Part shown: piece after piece, positions 45,259 through 53,929 of the stretch
Layout of the letters: each line of letters begins with the position of its first letter
How positions within the stretch are numbered: position 1 is the stretch's first letter
Source: Hyphomonas sp.
Lineage (GTDB): Bacteria; Pseudomonadota; Alphaproteobacteria; Caulobacterales; Hyphomonadaceae
Direction of reading: 5' to 3'
Assembly (NCBI RefSeq): GCF_017792385.1
Contig: NZ_CP051230.1
Span: 2,170,001-2,234,000, forward strand
DNA: 64,000 bases
Translations under genes and position numbers: made by a program
Notes under the pieces: model-generated
What the model saw: only the letters and a program-made list of their open reading frames with translations
Database searches by the model: none
Told to the model about the DNA's origin: nothing

Positions 45259-45669
45259 TCACGGCACGACCTTGCATTCATTCTTGTTGAGGGGTTTCAG
45301 TTCATGACCATGATAGTGGCCGAACCGGTTCGGGAACCCCTTGAAATAGATTCCGTAATCGCGGGCTTCGACACTGGTCCATTCCGTCTTCGGGGCGATC
45401 ACGCCCTGTTCGGCCTGGACAGTCACGCGGTCGGTTGGGACATCCTCGGTCACCGCCTTCTGTGACCGGACGTCGTGATGGCTGGACGGGTATTGGCGGT
45501 TCGGAGTGGCGCTGTCTTCGTTCTCGATCGGCTGGATCATGATCCGGATCGTTTCGGAGGTGCAATTGCGAATCTTTATCTCCTTGGCGGAAGCCGCCGG
45601 GGCGGCCAGGCTCATGAAGGCGAGACTGCCGATGATCAAAACGGCTCGGATGGGGGGGCGGGAGTGCAT
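45259..45669 (-). CDS. small secreted protein, paralogue group member 3
   Basis: A 136-residue exported protein starting MHSRPPIRAVLIIGSLAFMS, signal peptide ending ASA-KE. The mature part opens KEIKIRNCTSETIRIMIQPI, nearly identical in its first seven residues to member 1, and ends HGHELKPLNKNECKVVP, matching member 2's KPLKDGKC. Two cysteines again frame the chain. The three genes are tandem, same strand, similar in length and divergent in the middle, as expected for an expanded and diversifying family. Confidence 0.7.
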   Translation of the reverse strand: MHSRPPIRAVLIIGSLAFMSLAAPAASAKEIKIRNCTSETIRIMIQPIENEDSATPNRQYPSSHHDVRSQKAVTEDVPTDRVTVQAEQGVIAPKTEWTSVEARDYGIYFKGFPNRFGHYHGHELKPLNKNECKVVP

Positions 45670-45673
45670 GAGT

Positions 45674-46021
45674 TCAGTGTCCAATCCTTGCTTGCTGAGT
45701 CCATGAGGGGAGAGGCCGGTCATCGCGGCATTTGCCGGTGTGCGGGGAGCTCAGAGCAGCGCTCCGGCAAGACGGGGTGTCAGGAGCTGTAAAGTCGGCA
45801 TCCATGGCATCATCGTGCACGGAACAAATCGTCAGCCCGCCCCTGGCGCCAGGTTCCAGTCTGCGGGCGCCGCATTGTTCAGGCGATATGGCCACCGGAT
45901 CGCGGGCCTCGGCTTGCGCGCCACAGGTCGGGGCAAGCGAGAGGAGAAGAGCGAGGCCGGTCCGGTGGCCATGCCGTGCGGCAAAGACAGGAACTGTACG
46001 GATGGCTTGCAAAGCAGGCAT
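45674..46021 (-). CDS. candidate small secreted protein, Cys-rich
   Basis: A 115-residue frame with AAGGA seven bases before its ATG. It has a hydrophobic segment GLALLLSLAPTCGAQA suited to a signal peptide, after an unusually long basic N-terminus, and four mature cysteines (EQCGAR, TICSV, PSCRS, GKCRDD). It lies directly upstream of the paralogue trio, 4 bases from it, and on the same strand, but its sequence does not share their opening. It could be a gene or a chance frame; composition favours a gene only weakly. Confidence 0.4.
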   Translation of the reverse strand: MPALQAIRTVPVFAARHGHRTGLALLLSLAPTCGAQAEARDPVAISPEQCGARRLEPGARGGLTICSVHDDAMDADFTAPDTPSCRSAALSSPHTGKCRDDRPLPSWTQQARIGH

Positions 46022-46602
46022 GTTCAAGTCCTTCGGCGCTTGGGCAGGACCAGGTTCCGTCAGGGTACTTACCGATATGTAAACGGTGTAATTTCGAGGA
46101 AATTCAAGGCTGAGACAGACAGTCATGTGCGTGCGGTCCAACTGCAGCCCATAAGCGGAAAATGCCCCTGCCGGACGCGATCGCCTGAGACAGGGCTGAA
46201 CGCTGGAAAGGCCGGTTTCCGCGAGGCGTGCCCCGGGCGGATTCCAGGTAAACGGGTGTTACACGGGTGCGGTAAGACCGATCCATGACAGGTGAGCCCG
46301 CGCGGCGGCGTGAAGAGGCAGGCCCGGCAAGGCGAGGGGGCGGCGGCGGAGCCGGTCCGGTCGGGGCGCTTTCCCTTGCCCGCCAGGCGGGAGGCAGATG
46401 TCTCCGCTTCGCGGCCTGCCGCCCGGTCGCAATCCCGCCCGCCGCGCACACGCTTTCGTGCCGAGCGAAGGGCGGCGAACCACGGTTTTCCCGGGGCCCG
46501 TCCGGCCCGGCCGGAAAAAGGCGGTCTCAGACTGCAGATCAGCTCAGTTTACCCGTTGACGGGGCCGGGCTCAGCCTATACATCGGCGCCTTCCAATCTC
46601 GT
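46022..46602. other. intergenic stretch without a supported gene
   Basis: These 581 bases lie between the secreted-protein run and tRNA-Leu. Frames of 102-180 codons exist on both strands, but they overlap, are Arg/Gly/Pro-rich and have no ribosome-binding sites or family likeness. A very GC-rich tract lies at 46290-46500. The promoter of tRNA-Leu should lie at its right end. Confidence 0.5.
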
Positions 46603-46687
46603 GCCCAGATGGCGGAATTGGTAGACGCGCACGGTTCAGGTCCGTGTGCCGCAAGGCGTGGAGGTTCGAGTCCTCTTCTGGGCACCA
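46603..46687 (+). tRNA. tRNA-Leu (CAG), probable island attachment site
   Basis: 85 nt including an encoded CCA. Acceptor GCCCAGA pairs with TCTGGGC, discriminator A. The anticodon is CAG in GTTCAGGTC, with a long variable arm and GGTTCGAGTCC as T arm. An integrase gene begins 187 bases downstream, so the 3' end of this tRNA is the likely attB/attL of the island. A second copy of the 3' end was not found in the window. Confidence 0.96.
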
Positions 46688-46830
46688 GTACCATATTCGT
46701 GTGCATTTTTCAGCATCCGCAGACGTCCATAAAAATCAATAAAAACAGATACTTAGTTGGTCTTCGTGTCCACGAGTGCTCTCTCGTGTCCGCCTCCGTC
46801 CTGATCGAAGTCTGGTACGGCCTCTGGTAG

Positions 46831-46871
46831 TATGGTACAGAATGAGGGTCACTAAACCTACCCGTACCATA
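46831..46871. promoter_or_regulatory. inverted repeat in the integrase promoter
   Basis: TATGGTAC (46831-46838) and GTACCATA (46864-46871) are perfect 8-base inverted arms ending two bases before the integrase ATG. A further CTGGTAC lies at 46812. This is a candidate operator for integrase autoregulation or an arm-type site. Confidence 0.45.
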
Positions 46872-46873
46872 CC

Positions 46874-48058
46874 ATGCCCCTAACTGACCTGAAAATTCGA
46901 AGCCTTAAGCCCGAAGACAAGCCGCGCCGTTACACTGATGGCGGCAATCTGTTTGTCGAAGTGCGCCCCAATGGCTCCAAGCTCTGGCGCTATGCCTACA
47001 AGTTCGACGGCAAACAAAAGCTGATGGCGCTCGGCCCTTATCCGGACATCTCGCTCGCCAAGGCCCGCGAGAAGCGCACCGAAGCACGCGCCTTGCTACT
47101 AGATGGTATCGACCCCATGCTGCAGGCCAAGGTCGACAAGCTTGAACAGAAGGCGCTGACCGAAGACACCTTCTCCGCGCTCGCCGCCGAACTGCTTGAC
47201 AAGAACCGCCGCGAGGGCCTTGCTGAAACCACCCTGTCAAAGAAGGCATGGCTGATTGGCATCGCCAATGCCGACCTTGCCGACCTGCCCGTCACGCAGA
47301 TCAAGCCGACCCATGTCCTCGTCCCGCTTCGCAAGGTGGAGGCGGAAGGCAATTACGAAACTGCTCGCCGCCTGCGCGCCGTGATTTCTCAGGTCTTCCG
47401 TTATGCCGTCGCCACCGCCCGCTGTGAGCATGATCCGACCGCTGGCCTGCGCGGCGCGCTAATCACGCCGAAGGTCACTCATCGCCCCGCAATCGTGGAC
47501 CGGGACAAGTTCGCAGGCCTCATTCGCGCGATCTGGTCCTATGACGGCGCGATCGAGACCAAAGCGGGCTTGCAGCTCATGGCCCTGCTTTATCCTAGGC
47601 CGGGCGAGTTGCGCCTCTCCACATGGGACGAATACGACCTCAAGAAGCGCACCTGGACCATTCCCGCCGCGCGTACCAAGATGCGCCGCGAACACAGAAA
47701 GCCCCTGCCGGGCGCAGCGGTGGACATCCTGAAGCGCCTCCACACCATCACCGGCAACGAGCCTTACGTCTTCGTCTCGCAGCTCTCACGCGGCAAGCCG
47801 ATCAGCGAGAACACGCTCAACGGCTCGCTGCGCCGTCTCGGCTACAAAAAGGACGAAATGACCTCCCACGGCTTTCGCGCCAGCGCCTCAAGCCTGCTCA
47901 ACGAAAGCAACAAATGGCACCCCGACGCCATCGAAGCCGAACTCGCCCACATGGGCGCCGACCAGGTCCGCAAAGCCTACCACCGCGCAACGTATTGGGA
48001 TCAGCGCGTCGAAATGGCCGAATGGTGGGCGGGCGAGGTGCTGGGCTTCGTAAATTGA
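46874..48058 (+). CDS. int: P4-type tyrosine integrase
   Basis: A 394-residue integrase of the P4/DUF4102 group that typically uses tRNA 3' ends. The N-terminal DUF4102 domain is clear (LTDLKIRSLKPEDKPRRYTDGGNLFVEV), then the SAM-like core-binding domain (about 95-190). In the catalytic domain are RPGELRLSTWDEYD (Arg), TSHGFRASASSLLNE (H-x-x-R), LAHMGADQVRKAYHRATYWD (His and the nucleophile Tyr region). It lies just downstream of tRNA-Leu in the standard orientation for island integrases. Confidence 0.93.
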   Translation: MPLTDLKIRSLKPEDKPRRYTDGGNLFVEVRPNGSKLWRYAYKFDGKQKLMALGPYPDISLAKAREKRTEARALLLDGIDPMLQAKVDKLEQKALTEDTFSALAAELLDKNRREGLAETTLSKKAWLIGIANADLADLPVTQIKPTHVLVPLRKVEAEGNYETARRLRAVISQVFRYAVATARCEHDPTAGLRGALITPKVTHRPAIVDRDKFAGLIRAIWSYDGAIETKAGLQLMALLYPRPGELRLSTWDEYDLKKRTWTIPAARTKMRREHRKPLPGAAVDILKRLHTITGNEPYVFVSQLSRGKPISENTLNGSLRRLGYKKDEMTSHGFRASASSLLNESNKWHPDAIEAELAHMGADQVRKAYHRATYWDQRVEMAEWWAGEVLGFVN

Positions 48059-48205
48059 TCCTTATCTGGAATTGCCTAGTGAGCGGGCCTCAACCTCTAT
48101 CTGTTGACTGCGTGCACGAAACGAATGTCGCGCTCGCCATGCCTGTTGAGCCTAGTCTATTAACTATTTCGCAGTTATGATTCACGGAGGGAGAACTAGT
48201 TTGTT

Positions 48206-49288
48206 ATGGCATCCGCTCAGCAACTCATCGGCCTCGTAAAGAGCCACGCAGAAGGTGATTCAGATCGATTTTTTGATCTGGCAATGCAGCTTTCTGCAAT
48301 CGAGGAGCAAAAGGGGCACAAACGTTTAGCGGAACAGCTTCGACAGTGGGCCGAAGCTGGCCAAAAGGTACCGGCGAGCCGCAGACCTGAGGTTACGCCA
48401 ATTGCCACGCCGCGTGGTGATTTAGGTCAGTTTCTAGCAGCGTCGTATCCTTCTGAACGGCTAAACGATGTGATTCTACCTTCAAGAATAGAAGATGAAC
48501 TTGCACACATAGTAATAGAAACTCGGATGCGGGAAAAGCTTGAAGCAAAGGGCCTCAAGCCTCGGCGACGCGTTTTGCTTTCTGGCCCACCAGGAACCGG
48601 CAAAACTTTGAGTGCTTCGGCTTTGGCTGGCGAACTTCAGTACCCGCTGTTTTCTGTGATGTTACACGGCCTCATCACGAAATTTATGGGTGAGACTGCT
48701 CAAAAACTCAAAATGGTGTTCGACGCCATCAAAACCACACGCGGCGTGTATTTATTCGACGAAATCGACGCGCTTGCGGCATCTCGCGGCAACGACAACG
48801 ACGTAGGAGAGGCCCGCCGAGTCCTAAATTCTTTCCTCCAGTTTCTGGATGAAGACACTGGCCCATCTATTGTCATCGCTACGACAAATCTTCCTGAAAT
48901 ACTGGATCGTGCCGTTTTACGCCGCTTCGATATCGTACTGCCATATCAATTGCCGGATGGGCCTTCGATCAAAAGCGCACTCGAGCGTCGTCTCATCGGA
49001 TTTTCGACTTCTCGAATGGCTTGGAAGCGAGTGATAGATGCTGCGCTGGGGCTATCGACAGCTGATGTTGTAGCAGCTGCTGAAGACGCGGCCCGCCGTG
49101 CGGTGCTTGCCGACTCGGGTAAAATTGCGACACAGGATTTGATCAATGCTCTCGAACGACGTCGGTCGCTGCAAGGAATAGGGACTGACGACAATGGTAC
49201 GAAAACTTCGACATTTTCATCTGCGCGATCTGGGAAGAGCTCGCCCGTTCAAAGCGAAGGGCGGGGGCGGAACAAAAAGACCAAGTGA
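48206..49288 (+). CDS. ietA: AAA+ ATPase of an IetAS-type anti-phage system
   Basis: A 360-residue AAA+ protein. Walker A GPPGTGKT at about 127-134, Walker B VYLFDEID at 181-188, sensor 1 ATTN at 225-228, and arginine-finger region RAVLRRFD at 235-242. The N-terminal 85 residues are helical and specific to this group. It precedes, and overlaps by 95 bases, a subtilisin-like protease gene; this ATPase-protease pair is the architecture of the anti-phage system IetAS (reported by Gao and colleagues, 2020). The ATPase probably senses infection or controls the protease; the mechanism is not established. GC is visibly lower than in the core genes, in keeping with horizontal transfer. GGAGGGAG lies 12 bases before the ATG. 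Confidence 0.85.
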   Translation: MASAQQLIGLVKSHAEGDSDRFFDLAMQLSAIEEQKGHKRLAEQLRQWAEAGQKVPASRRPEVTPIATPRGDLGQFLAASYPSERLNDVILPSRIEDELAHIVIETRMREKLEAKGLKPRRRVLLSGPPGTGKTLSASALAGELQYPLFSVMLHGLITKFMGETAQKLKMVFDAIKTTRGVYLFDEIDALAASRGNDNDVGEARRVLNSFLQFLDEDTGPSIVIATTNLPEILDRAVLRRFDIVLPYQLPDGPSIKSALERRLIGFSTSRMAWKRVIDAALGLSTADVVAAAEDAARRAVLADSGKIATQDLINALERRRSLQGIGTDDNGTKTSTFSSARSGKSSPVQSEGRGRNKKTK

Positions 49289-51659
49289 CGTAGCGAACCG
49301 GGCGGCCCACGCTCAAGCCCTTCTTCAGGCAATTGACTTGCTTCCAGATATAGAAGTCGCCAACCTGCCAGGAGTTTATCTTGAGTTTACGTCACGCCCC
49401 AACGAGCGCCTAAAAAGGGATAGCCTCGACGCCAGCGATCTTAAGCTTCTTCGCATTGGAAGCGGCGCGGGCGACGGCGCAAATCAGGAGCAGGCTACAG
49501 TATTTGCGACTGCCAAAGGCATCGAAAAGCTCCGAAAAAAAGTTGATCAGTTTCGAACCGAGGACACTCCTGAAAGAGAGAAGAATGGCCAACTCATTCC
49601 TGGCCGTCCAAAAAATGCAGATCTTGTTCAAAGCGTTGAAGCAATTACGGAAGCCGGACTACGTGCATTGTGGCGCAGTCCAGCCGACAACTTCCCCAAC
49701 GATGAGCAGGCAACAAACTGGGAAGTGTGGTTGGAGCCCTCAACCGCAGAACAATTCGTTCAGCGAGCTGAGGAACATGGCGTCTCCGTTGGCCAACAAC
49801 GCCTCCTTTTCCCTGAAGATGTAGTTGTCATCGCCAATGGAACTCGCAATTCTCTCGCCACTGCCATTCGACGGATTGGCGGCGTACGAGCGTTAGCGGC
49901 TCCCACCGTTACAGCCGATTTCTTCGACGCAATGGACGTTGATGAGCAAGCTCAGTGGGTAGGCGAACTTCTTCAAAGGACAAATTTTCATCCGAACGCG
50001 GATACTGGATATGTTACCCTTATGGACACGGGTGTCAGCCGGGCGCATCCACTAGTTCAACCAGCACTAGCCGCGGCTGATCGGTACGCTGCCAACTTTG
50101 CTTGGGGCGTGGAAGATGTTCGGGGACACGGCACACAGATGGCGGGTTTGGCGCTGTATGGCGATCTGACGCCTAACCTGAATCAGAATGGTCCCGTTGC
50201 AGTAAGCAATAGACTAGAATCGGTAAAGCTATTGCCAGATGCGGGTGCAAACCCTCATCATCTGTTGGGCGCCGTCACTCGGGACGGGGTGGATGTTGTT
50301 GAGCAGACGCATCCGCGCCGTCGCACTTTCACTTTGGCTACAACTACTGGAGAAGACACGCCCCATGATGGCGCACCCACCTCTTGGTCCAGTGAAATTG
50401 ACCAACTCTCTGCCGGGGTGTCGGGTCAACGCCGCATAAAGCGCCTGATTTTGGTATCAGCAGGCAATACCGATAATTTTTCGTTTGGGGCGGGGAATTA
50501 CCTAAGCACATGCGATCATGAAGATAACGAAATCGAGTCGCCGGCCCAAGCATGGAACGCCATTGCCGTCGGCGCGTACACCGAGAAAACGCAGTTACCA
50601 GCCGACGAGCAAGCCAAACCGGTTGCGCCATTTGGCGATCTTTCGCCTGCTTCTCGCACTGCGTCTTGGTCTTCCATTTGGCCCTTAAAGCCTGACGTAG
50701 TGCTTGAAGGTGGAAACTGGGCTTTAAGCGCCGCCCCCCCACCGATGCGTCATGGGTGGTTGTCGCTTCTAACGACGCACCACAATTATCCAACTCGGTC
50801 ATTCGCATTTAGTCATGATACCAGTGCCGCGACGGCTTTGGCGGCGAAAAGCATAACCGAACTCTGGTCTGATTATCCTGAATTATGGCCAGAAACCGTT
50901 CGCGCTCTGTATGTATCATCGGCTCGTTGGAATCAGCAGATGAAATCTCATCTGCCTGCAGCACCTCAGAAGGGCGACTTCGCGTCTTTGTTCAAACGCT
51001 ATGGTTATGGCATTCCGGACCTTAGTCGAGCACGGCGAAGCGCATCAAACGCACTAACGTTGATCGTCGAAGATGCCATCACGCCCTATGGCCTGTCAGA
51101 AAAAACTGGCGGTGATGTTCACAACGAAATGAAACTATTCACGTTACCTTGGCCCGTTGAAGAGTTGCGCAAGCTCGGAAACACAGAGATTACACTTCGT
51201 GTGGCCCTGAGTAGTTTCGTCGCCCCCAATCCATCTGAGGCATCACGCGGTTCGAAGTATCGCTATGCGTCGCACAATCTTCGTTTCAAGTTGAATCGCG
51301 CCGACGAGAACGCAGACAGGTTCATAGCCAGAATTAGTAAGATTGCTGACAATCCAGAAGGACCGCAGAGTATAGAAGACGATCTTTGGGAGTTCGGTTC
51401 CAACCGTCGCGATGTCGGGTCACTTCACATCGACCAACTGACTTGCCGAGCCTCTGACCTAGCCCGCCGAAATCTCATCGCGGTGCACCCTGTGACCGGC
51501 TGGTGGAAATCCAAAGTTTTGCTTAAAGACAGCCTCCCGGAAGTCCGCTTTTCGTTGGTGGTCGAAATTGATGCCGAGCACGTCGAAACCGAGCTCTACG
51601 TCGAAGTGCAGGCGGCTATTGACGCTGCTGTTGCGGCTCGCGCAGCAATCGCAGTTTGA
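49194..51659 (+). CDS. ietS: subtilisin-like serine protease of an IetAS-type anti-phage system
   Basis: An 821-residue S8-family protease, cytosolic (no signal peptide). The N-terminal 260 residues include the group-specific HFHLRDLGRARPFKAKGGGG opening. The catalytic triad is complete: Asp278 in VTLMDTGVSRAHP, His312 in DVRGHGTQMAG, Ser544 in FSHDTSAATALA, with the oxyanion Asn425 in SAGNTD. The C-terminal 250 residues are of unknown fold. The start at 49194 lies inside the 3' end of ietA in another frame, so translation is coupled to it. The pair fits IetAS; substrate unknown, presumably a host or phage protein cleaved on infection. Confidence 0.85.
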   Translation: MVRKLRHFHLRDLGRARPFKAKGGGGTKRPSDVANRAAHAQALLQAIDLLPDIEVANLPGVYLEFTSRPNERLKRDSLDASDLKLLRIGSGAGDGANQEQATVFATAKGIEKLRKKVDQFRTEDTPEREKNGQLIPGRPKNADLVQSVEAITEAGLRALWRSPADNFPNDEQATNWEVWLEPSTAEQFVQRAEEHGVSVGQQRLLFPEDVVVIANGTRNSLATAIRRIGGVRALAAPTVTADFFDAMDVDEQAQWVGELLQRTNFHPNADTGYVTLMDTGVSRAHPLVQPALAAADRYAANFAWGVEDVRGHGTQMAGLALYGDLTPNLNQNGPVAVSNRLESVKLLPDAGANPHHLLGAVTRDGVDVVEQTHPRRRTFTLATTTGEDTPHDGAPTSWSSEIDQLSAGVSGQRRIKRLILVSAGNTDNFSFGAGNYLSTCDHEDNEIESPAQAWNAIAVGAYTEKTQLPADEQAKPVAPFGDLSPASRTASWSSIWPLKPDVVLEGGNWALSAAPPPMRHGWLSLLTTHHNYPTRSFAFSHDTSAATALAAKSITELWSDYPELWPETVRALYVSSARWNQQMKSHLPAAPQKGDFASLFKRYGYGIPDLSRARRSASNALTLIVEDAITPYGLSEKTGGDVHNEMKLFTLPWPVEELRKLGNTEITLRVALSSFVAPNPSEASRGSKYRYASHNLRFKLNRADENADRFIARISKIADNPEGPQSIEDDLWEFGSNRRDVGSLHIDQLTCRASDLARRNLIAVHPVTGWWKSKVLLKDSLPEVRFSLVVEIDAEHVETELYVEVQAAIDAAVAARAAIAV

Positions 51660-51673
51660 TTGTCAGCATTTCA

Positions 51674-51949
51674 TTAGCGTCCATTTTGTGGAAGTTGGCG
51701 ATCTTTTTCTACAAGGGCAATCATGTATTCCTCGACTTCGCCTTCAACCCAGACGCTGCGCCGTCCCAGATGCACTGGCGCGGGAAAGGGCTGGACCGGG
51801 TCCTTGATCAGTTCGTAGAGCAGTGAACGGCTGATAGTCAGACGGTCGAGCACGTCGCGCAGGGACAGGAAGCGTTGCGGCGCGTGCGGGATGGGTCCGG
51901 ATGCCCCCGAACTACGGGAAGGCATGGGCACGATGCCGGGTCTGGACAT
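51674..51949 (-). CDS. AlpA-like DNA-binding regulator
   Basis: A 91-residue protein with an AlpA/MerR-type helix-turn-helix: FLSLRDVLDRLTISRSLLYELIKDP, then FPAPVHLGRRSVWVEGEVEEYMI, the classic AlpA pattern. Such proteins activate integrase or excision genes in P4-like islands. It faces ietS convergently, 14 bases away. A 31-base element in its upstream region recurs upstream of the ribbon-helix-helix gene. Confidence 0.88.
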   Translation of the reverse strand: MSRPGIVPMPSRSSGASGPIPHAPQRFLSLRDVLDRLTISRSLLYELIKDPVQPFPAPVHLGRRSVWVEGEVEEYMIALVEKDRQLPQNGR

Positions 51950-52024
51950 GGCAAAAACTCCTTACACAAAACGCGGCCAGCCACTGCGCCAGCCTTGCCC
52001 CATGATCCCGCGTGATCCGTGCCC

Positions 52025-52055
52025 TGCCTAGTCGGAATGGCGGCAAATCGCGGCA
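52025..52055. repeat. 31-bp direct repeat, copy 1
   Basis: Perfect copy of 53762-53792 (begins TGCCTAGTCGGAATGGCGG). It lies 76 bases upstream of the AlpA-like gene. Beyond the identical core the similarity continues weakly, with TTGCAAG and CAAAGCG in both. Confidence 0.85.
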
Positions 52056-52140
52056 TGAGTTCGCAAGACCTTGCAAGCGGGTTCAAAGCGAATGGCGCGC
52101 CTTGCTGACAAGGAAGTTCGCGGAACAGGTGAGACGTCGG

Positions 52141-52962
52141 TCATCTTTCGATGCGCCAGAAGGCAATATAGTGCTGCGTTAATTCACCACTGGATTCGAT
52201 GATCTCGAACGGGATTGTCGCGGGCGCTTCACCGTTCGCTGGCATGTCCATGCGGAGCGTGAGGGCATTGCTCGGCCGGATTTTCAAGAAGTAATTGGTC
52301 AGTCCGGGAATCAATTGTACAGTTCGAGGTCCCTGTTTGGCCGCATCAATGCGCTCTACGGACACGGTGCCTTCGAACGCTACCGGATGGACCAGGATAG
52401 GTACCGGTTCAAAGACCAATCGCTTTCGATCTGCACGTAATCCGACATCGGCTGGTTGCAGCACATTTCCGCCCGGGTCCGTGGAGAATTGAACCGAGGA
52501 TGTACCGATATTCAAATACCAATTTGTTACGCCCTTTACGAGGACAACGGGTCGATCCCCGACGATATGCTCAGGCTCAACACGCGCGACTTTGTAACCT
52601 CCAGCAAACTCGTTCGTACGAAACCGAACCGTTGACGTGTTGAATATGAGCTTGGACGCTCTGCAGCGAACTGCCGGATGGGTTGGTGTTTGTGAACACC
52701 CAGTCTGGTCGCTGTTAAAAGGAATGGCATCGCCGGTCGCGATCGCCAATCTGTGTTCGCCGACAGGCAGCTCGATCGTTTGAGTTCCTGTCAAGGGCCC
52801 GACGGTTTCGCCCGTGGAAAGCGTAAGCTTGTATTCTCCGGCATAAATTCCCGGCTCGAAAGTGAGAGTCGCCACACGGCTGTCGGTTTGCGCGTGCGCC
52901 AAGCTTCCGAGGACTCCAAAGATAATCGCCAAAGAGGTCCATCGAATCGAATTCATCTGCAT
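52141..52962 (-). CDS. secreted beta-rich protein of unknown function
   Basis: A 273-residue exported protein with a signal peptide (MNSIRWTSLAIIFGVLGSLAHA-QT) and AGGGGA before the ATG at 52962. The mature part is beta-rich and built of several similar strands pairs, with FEPGIYAGEYKLTLSTGETVGPL near the start, and the recurring KGVTNWYLNIGTS and PGLTNYFLKIRPS, which are internally alike (GxTNxxLxI). One cysteine pair (GCSQTPTHPAVRC) could form a disulfide. No family was recognised. Its place inside the island suggests a cargo gene. Confidence 0.65.
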   Translation of the reverse strand: MQMNSIRWTSLAIIFGVLGSLAHAQTDSRVATLTFEPGIYAGEYKLTLSTGETVGPLTGTQTIELPVGEHRLAIATGDAIPFNSDQTGCSQTPTHPAVRCRASKLIFNTSTVRFRTNEFAGGYKVARVEPEHIVGDRPVVLVKGVTNWYLNIGTSSVQFSTDPGGNVLQPADVGLRADRKRLVFEPVPILVHPVAFEGTVSVERIDAAKQGPRTVQLIPGLTNYFLKIRPSNALTLRMDMPANGEAPATIPFEIIESSGELTQHYIAFWRIER

Positions 52963-53288
52963 GTGCTGTCCCCTGCTTTCGTTGAGTCTTTCCTTTGCAT
53001 AATGATGTGCTCGAAGAATCCATCCTTGGTCAAGCGGCGGAACGTAACGCAAGCACTATGGACATTGGCCAGTTTGCAGACTGACGGGTTCCATTTGCTT
53101 GATGACCTATTCTCGCGGACTCACTGGCAATTAAAGACAATGGGATCAAAGAGCTGCAGTCTTGCAGCACCACGGCGCGCTGATTGCGTGCAAATAGGAT
53201 GCTAGGTGCTTTCCAAACGGGCACATTCTTGAAAACAGTTTCAGCGTTCTAGAATCGCTGCACGTGAGACGTCACAAAGTGTCGCCCA
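52963..53288. other. intergenic stretch without a supported gene
   Basis: These 326 bases between two minus-strand genes hold no frame with a ribosome-binding site and family likeness, and no clear terminator or repeat. The promoter of the secreted-protein gene should be near its left end. Confidence 0.5.
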
Positions 53289-53702
53289 CTAATCCGGCTC
53301 TGCGCCCTGCCAGCGCAGCGATTCATGCGACAGCGTCCGCCGCTTCTTCATCTTCACCGAGACCTGGTCCATGAAGTGATTAAACCGCCGGTACCCAAGC
53401 GCCGCCATAGCATCGCGCTGGGATGGCGGAAGCGGGTCGGTTCGCGTCAGCCAATAGTGCATGTAGTGGGACATGATCTCAACGTTGAGATTGGCCTTCC
53501 ATTCGAGCCGCCCCATGCGCGTTTCGAAATTGTCCATTCGCTTCATCACGCGGTCTTCGAGCGTGTAGTCGCGCTCCTCGCTGAAGAAGTGGCGAAGCGC
53601 CGCCTCGAGGACTGCGGTCTTGGTGGTCTGATGCTCGAAGGCGACGTCCTCCAGCATGGCGAGGAGTTGGGCATCGAGGCGGAGATTGACGCGGGGCTTC
53701 AT
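53289..53702 (-). CDS. ribbon-helix-helix (CopG-like) protein
   Basis: A 137-residue protein whose first 45 residues form an RHH DNA-binding domain (VNLRLDAQLLAMLEDVAFEHQTTKTAVLEAALRHFF). A charged helical linker and a C-terminal part with RRFNHFMDQVSVKMKKRR follow. Such proteins commonly stand beside conjugation or mobilisation genes in alphaproteobacterial elements; no such genes are present here, so this may be a leftover of a larger element. A 31-base repeat 60 bases upstream matches that in front of the AlpA-like gene. Confidence 0.75.
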   Translation of the reverse strand: MKPRVNLRLDAQLLAMLEDVAFEHQTTKTAVLEAALRHFFSEERDYTLEDRVMKRMDNFETRMGRLEWKANLNVEIMSHYMHYWLTRTDPLPPSQRDAMAALGYRRFNHFMDQVSVKMKKRRTLSHESLRWQGAEPD

Positions 53703-53761
53703 GGATGTCGGCTCGGCACTGGCTGGTGGGTTGGCCGTAAGTGTCGACGAGCGCGGCTCGA

Positions 53762-53792
53762 GTGCCTAGTCGGAATGGCGGCAAATCGCGGC
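53762..53792. repeat. 31-bp direct repeat, copy 2
   Basis: Perfect copy of 52025-52055, 60 bases upstream of the RHH gene on the same relative side. See copy 1. Confidence 0.85.
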
Positions 53793-53929
53793 AAGGCTTT
53801 GCAAGGCCGTGCAGCGGTTTGCAAAGCGTGGTGCACAGAATTTTCAGTGTTTGCGGGCACGAGGCCGGAATTGTGCACCACATCTGCGCACAAGAGGCGC
53901 CAAAAAAGAGATGTGCAGACAAGGGCTTA

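Noticed and set aside
46285..46830. 181-codon frame covering tRNA-Leu
   Set aside because: It reads through a certain tRNA gene and has no family likeness.
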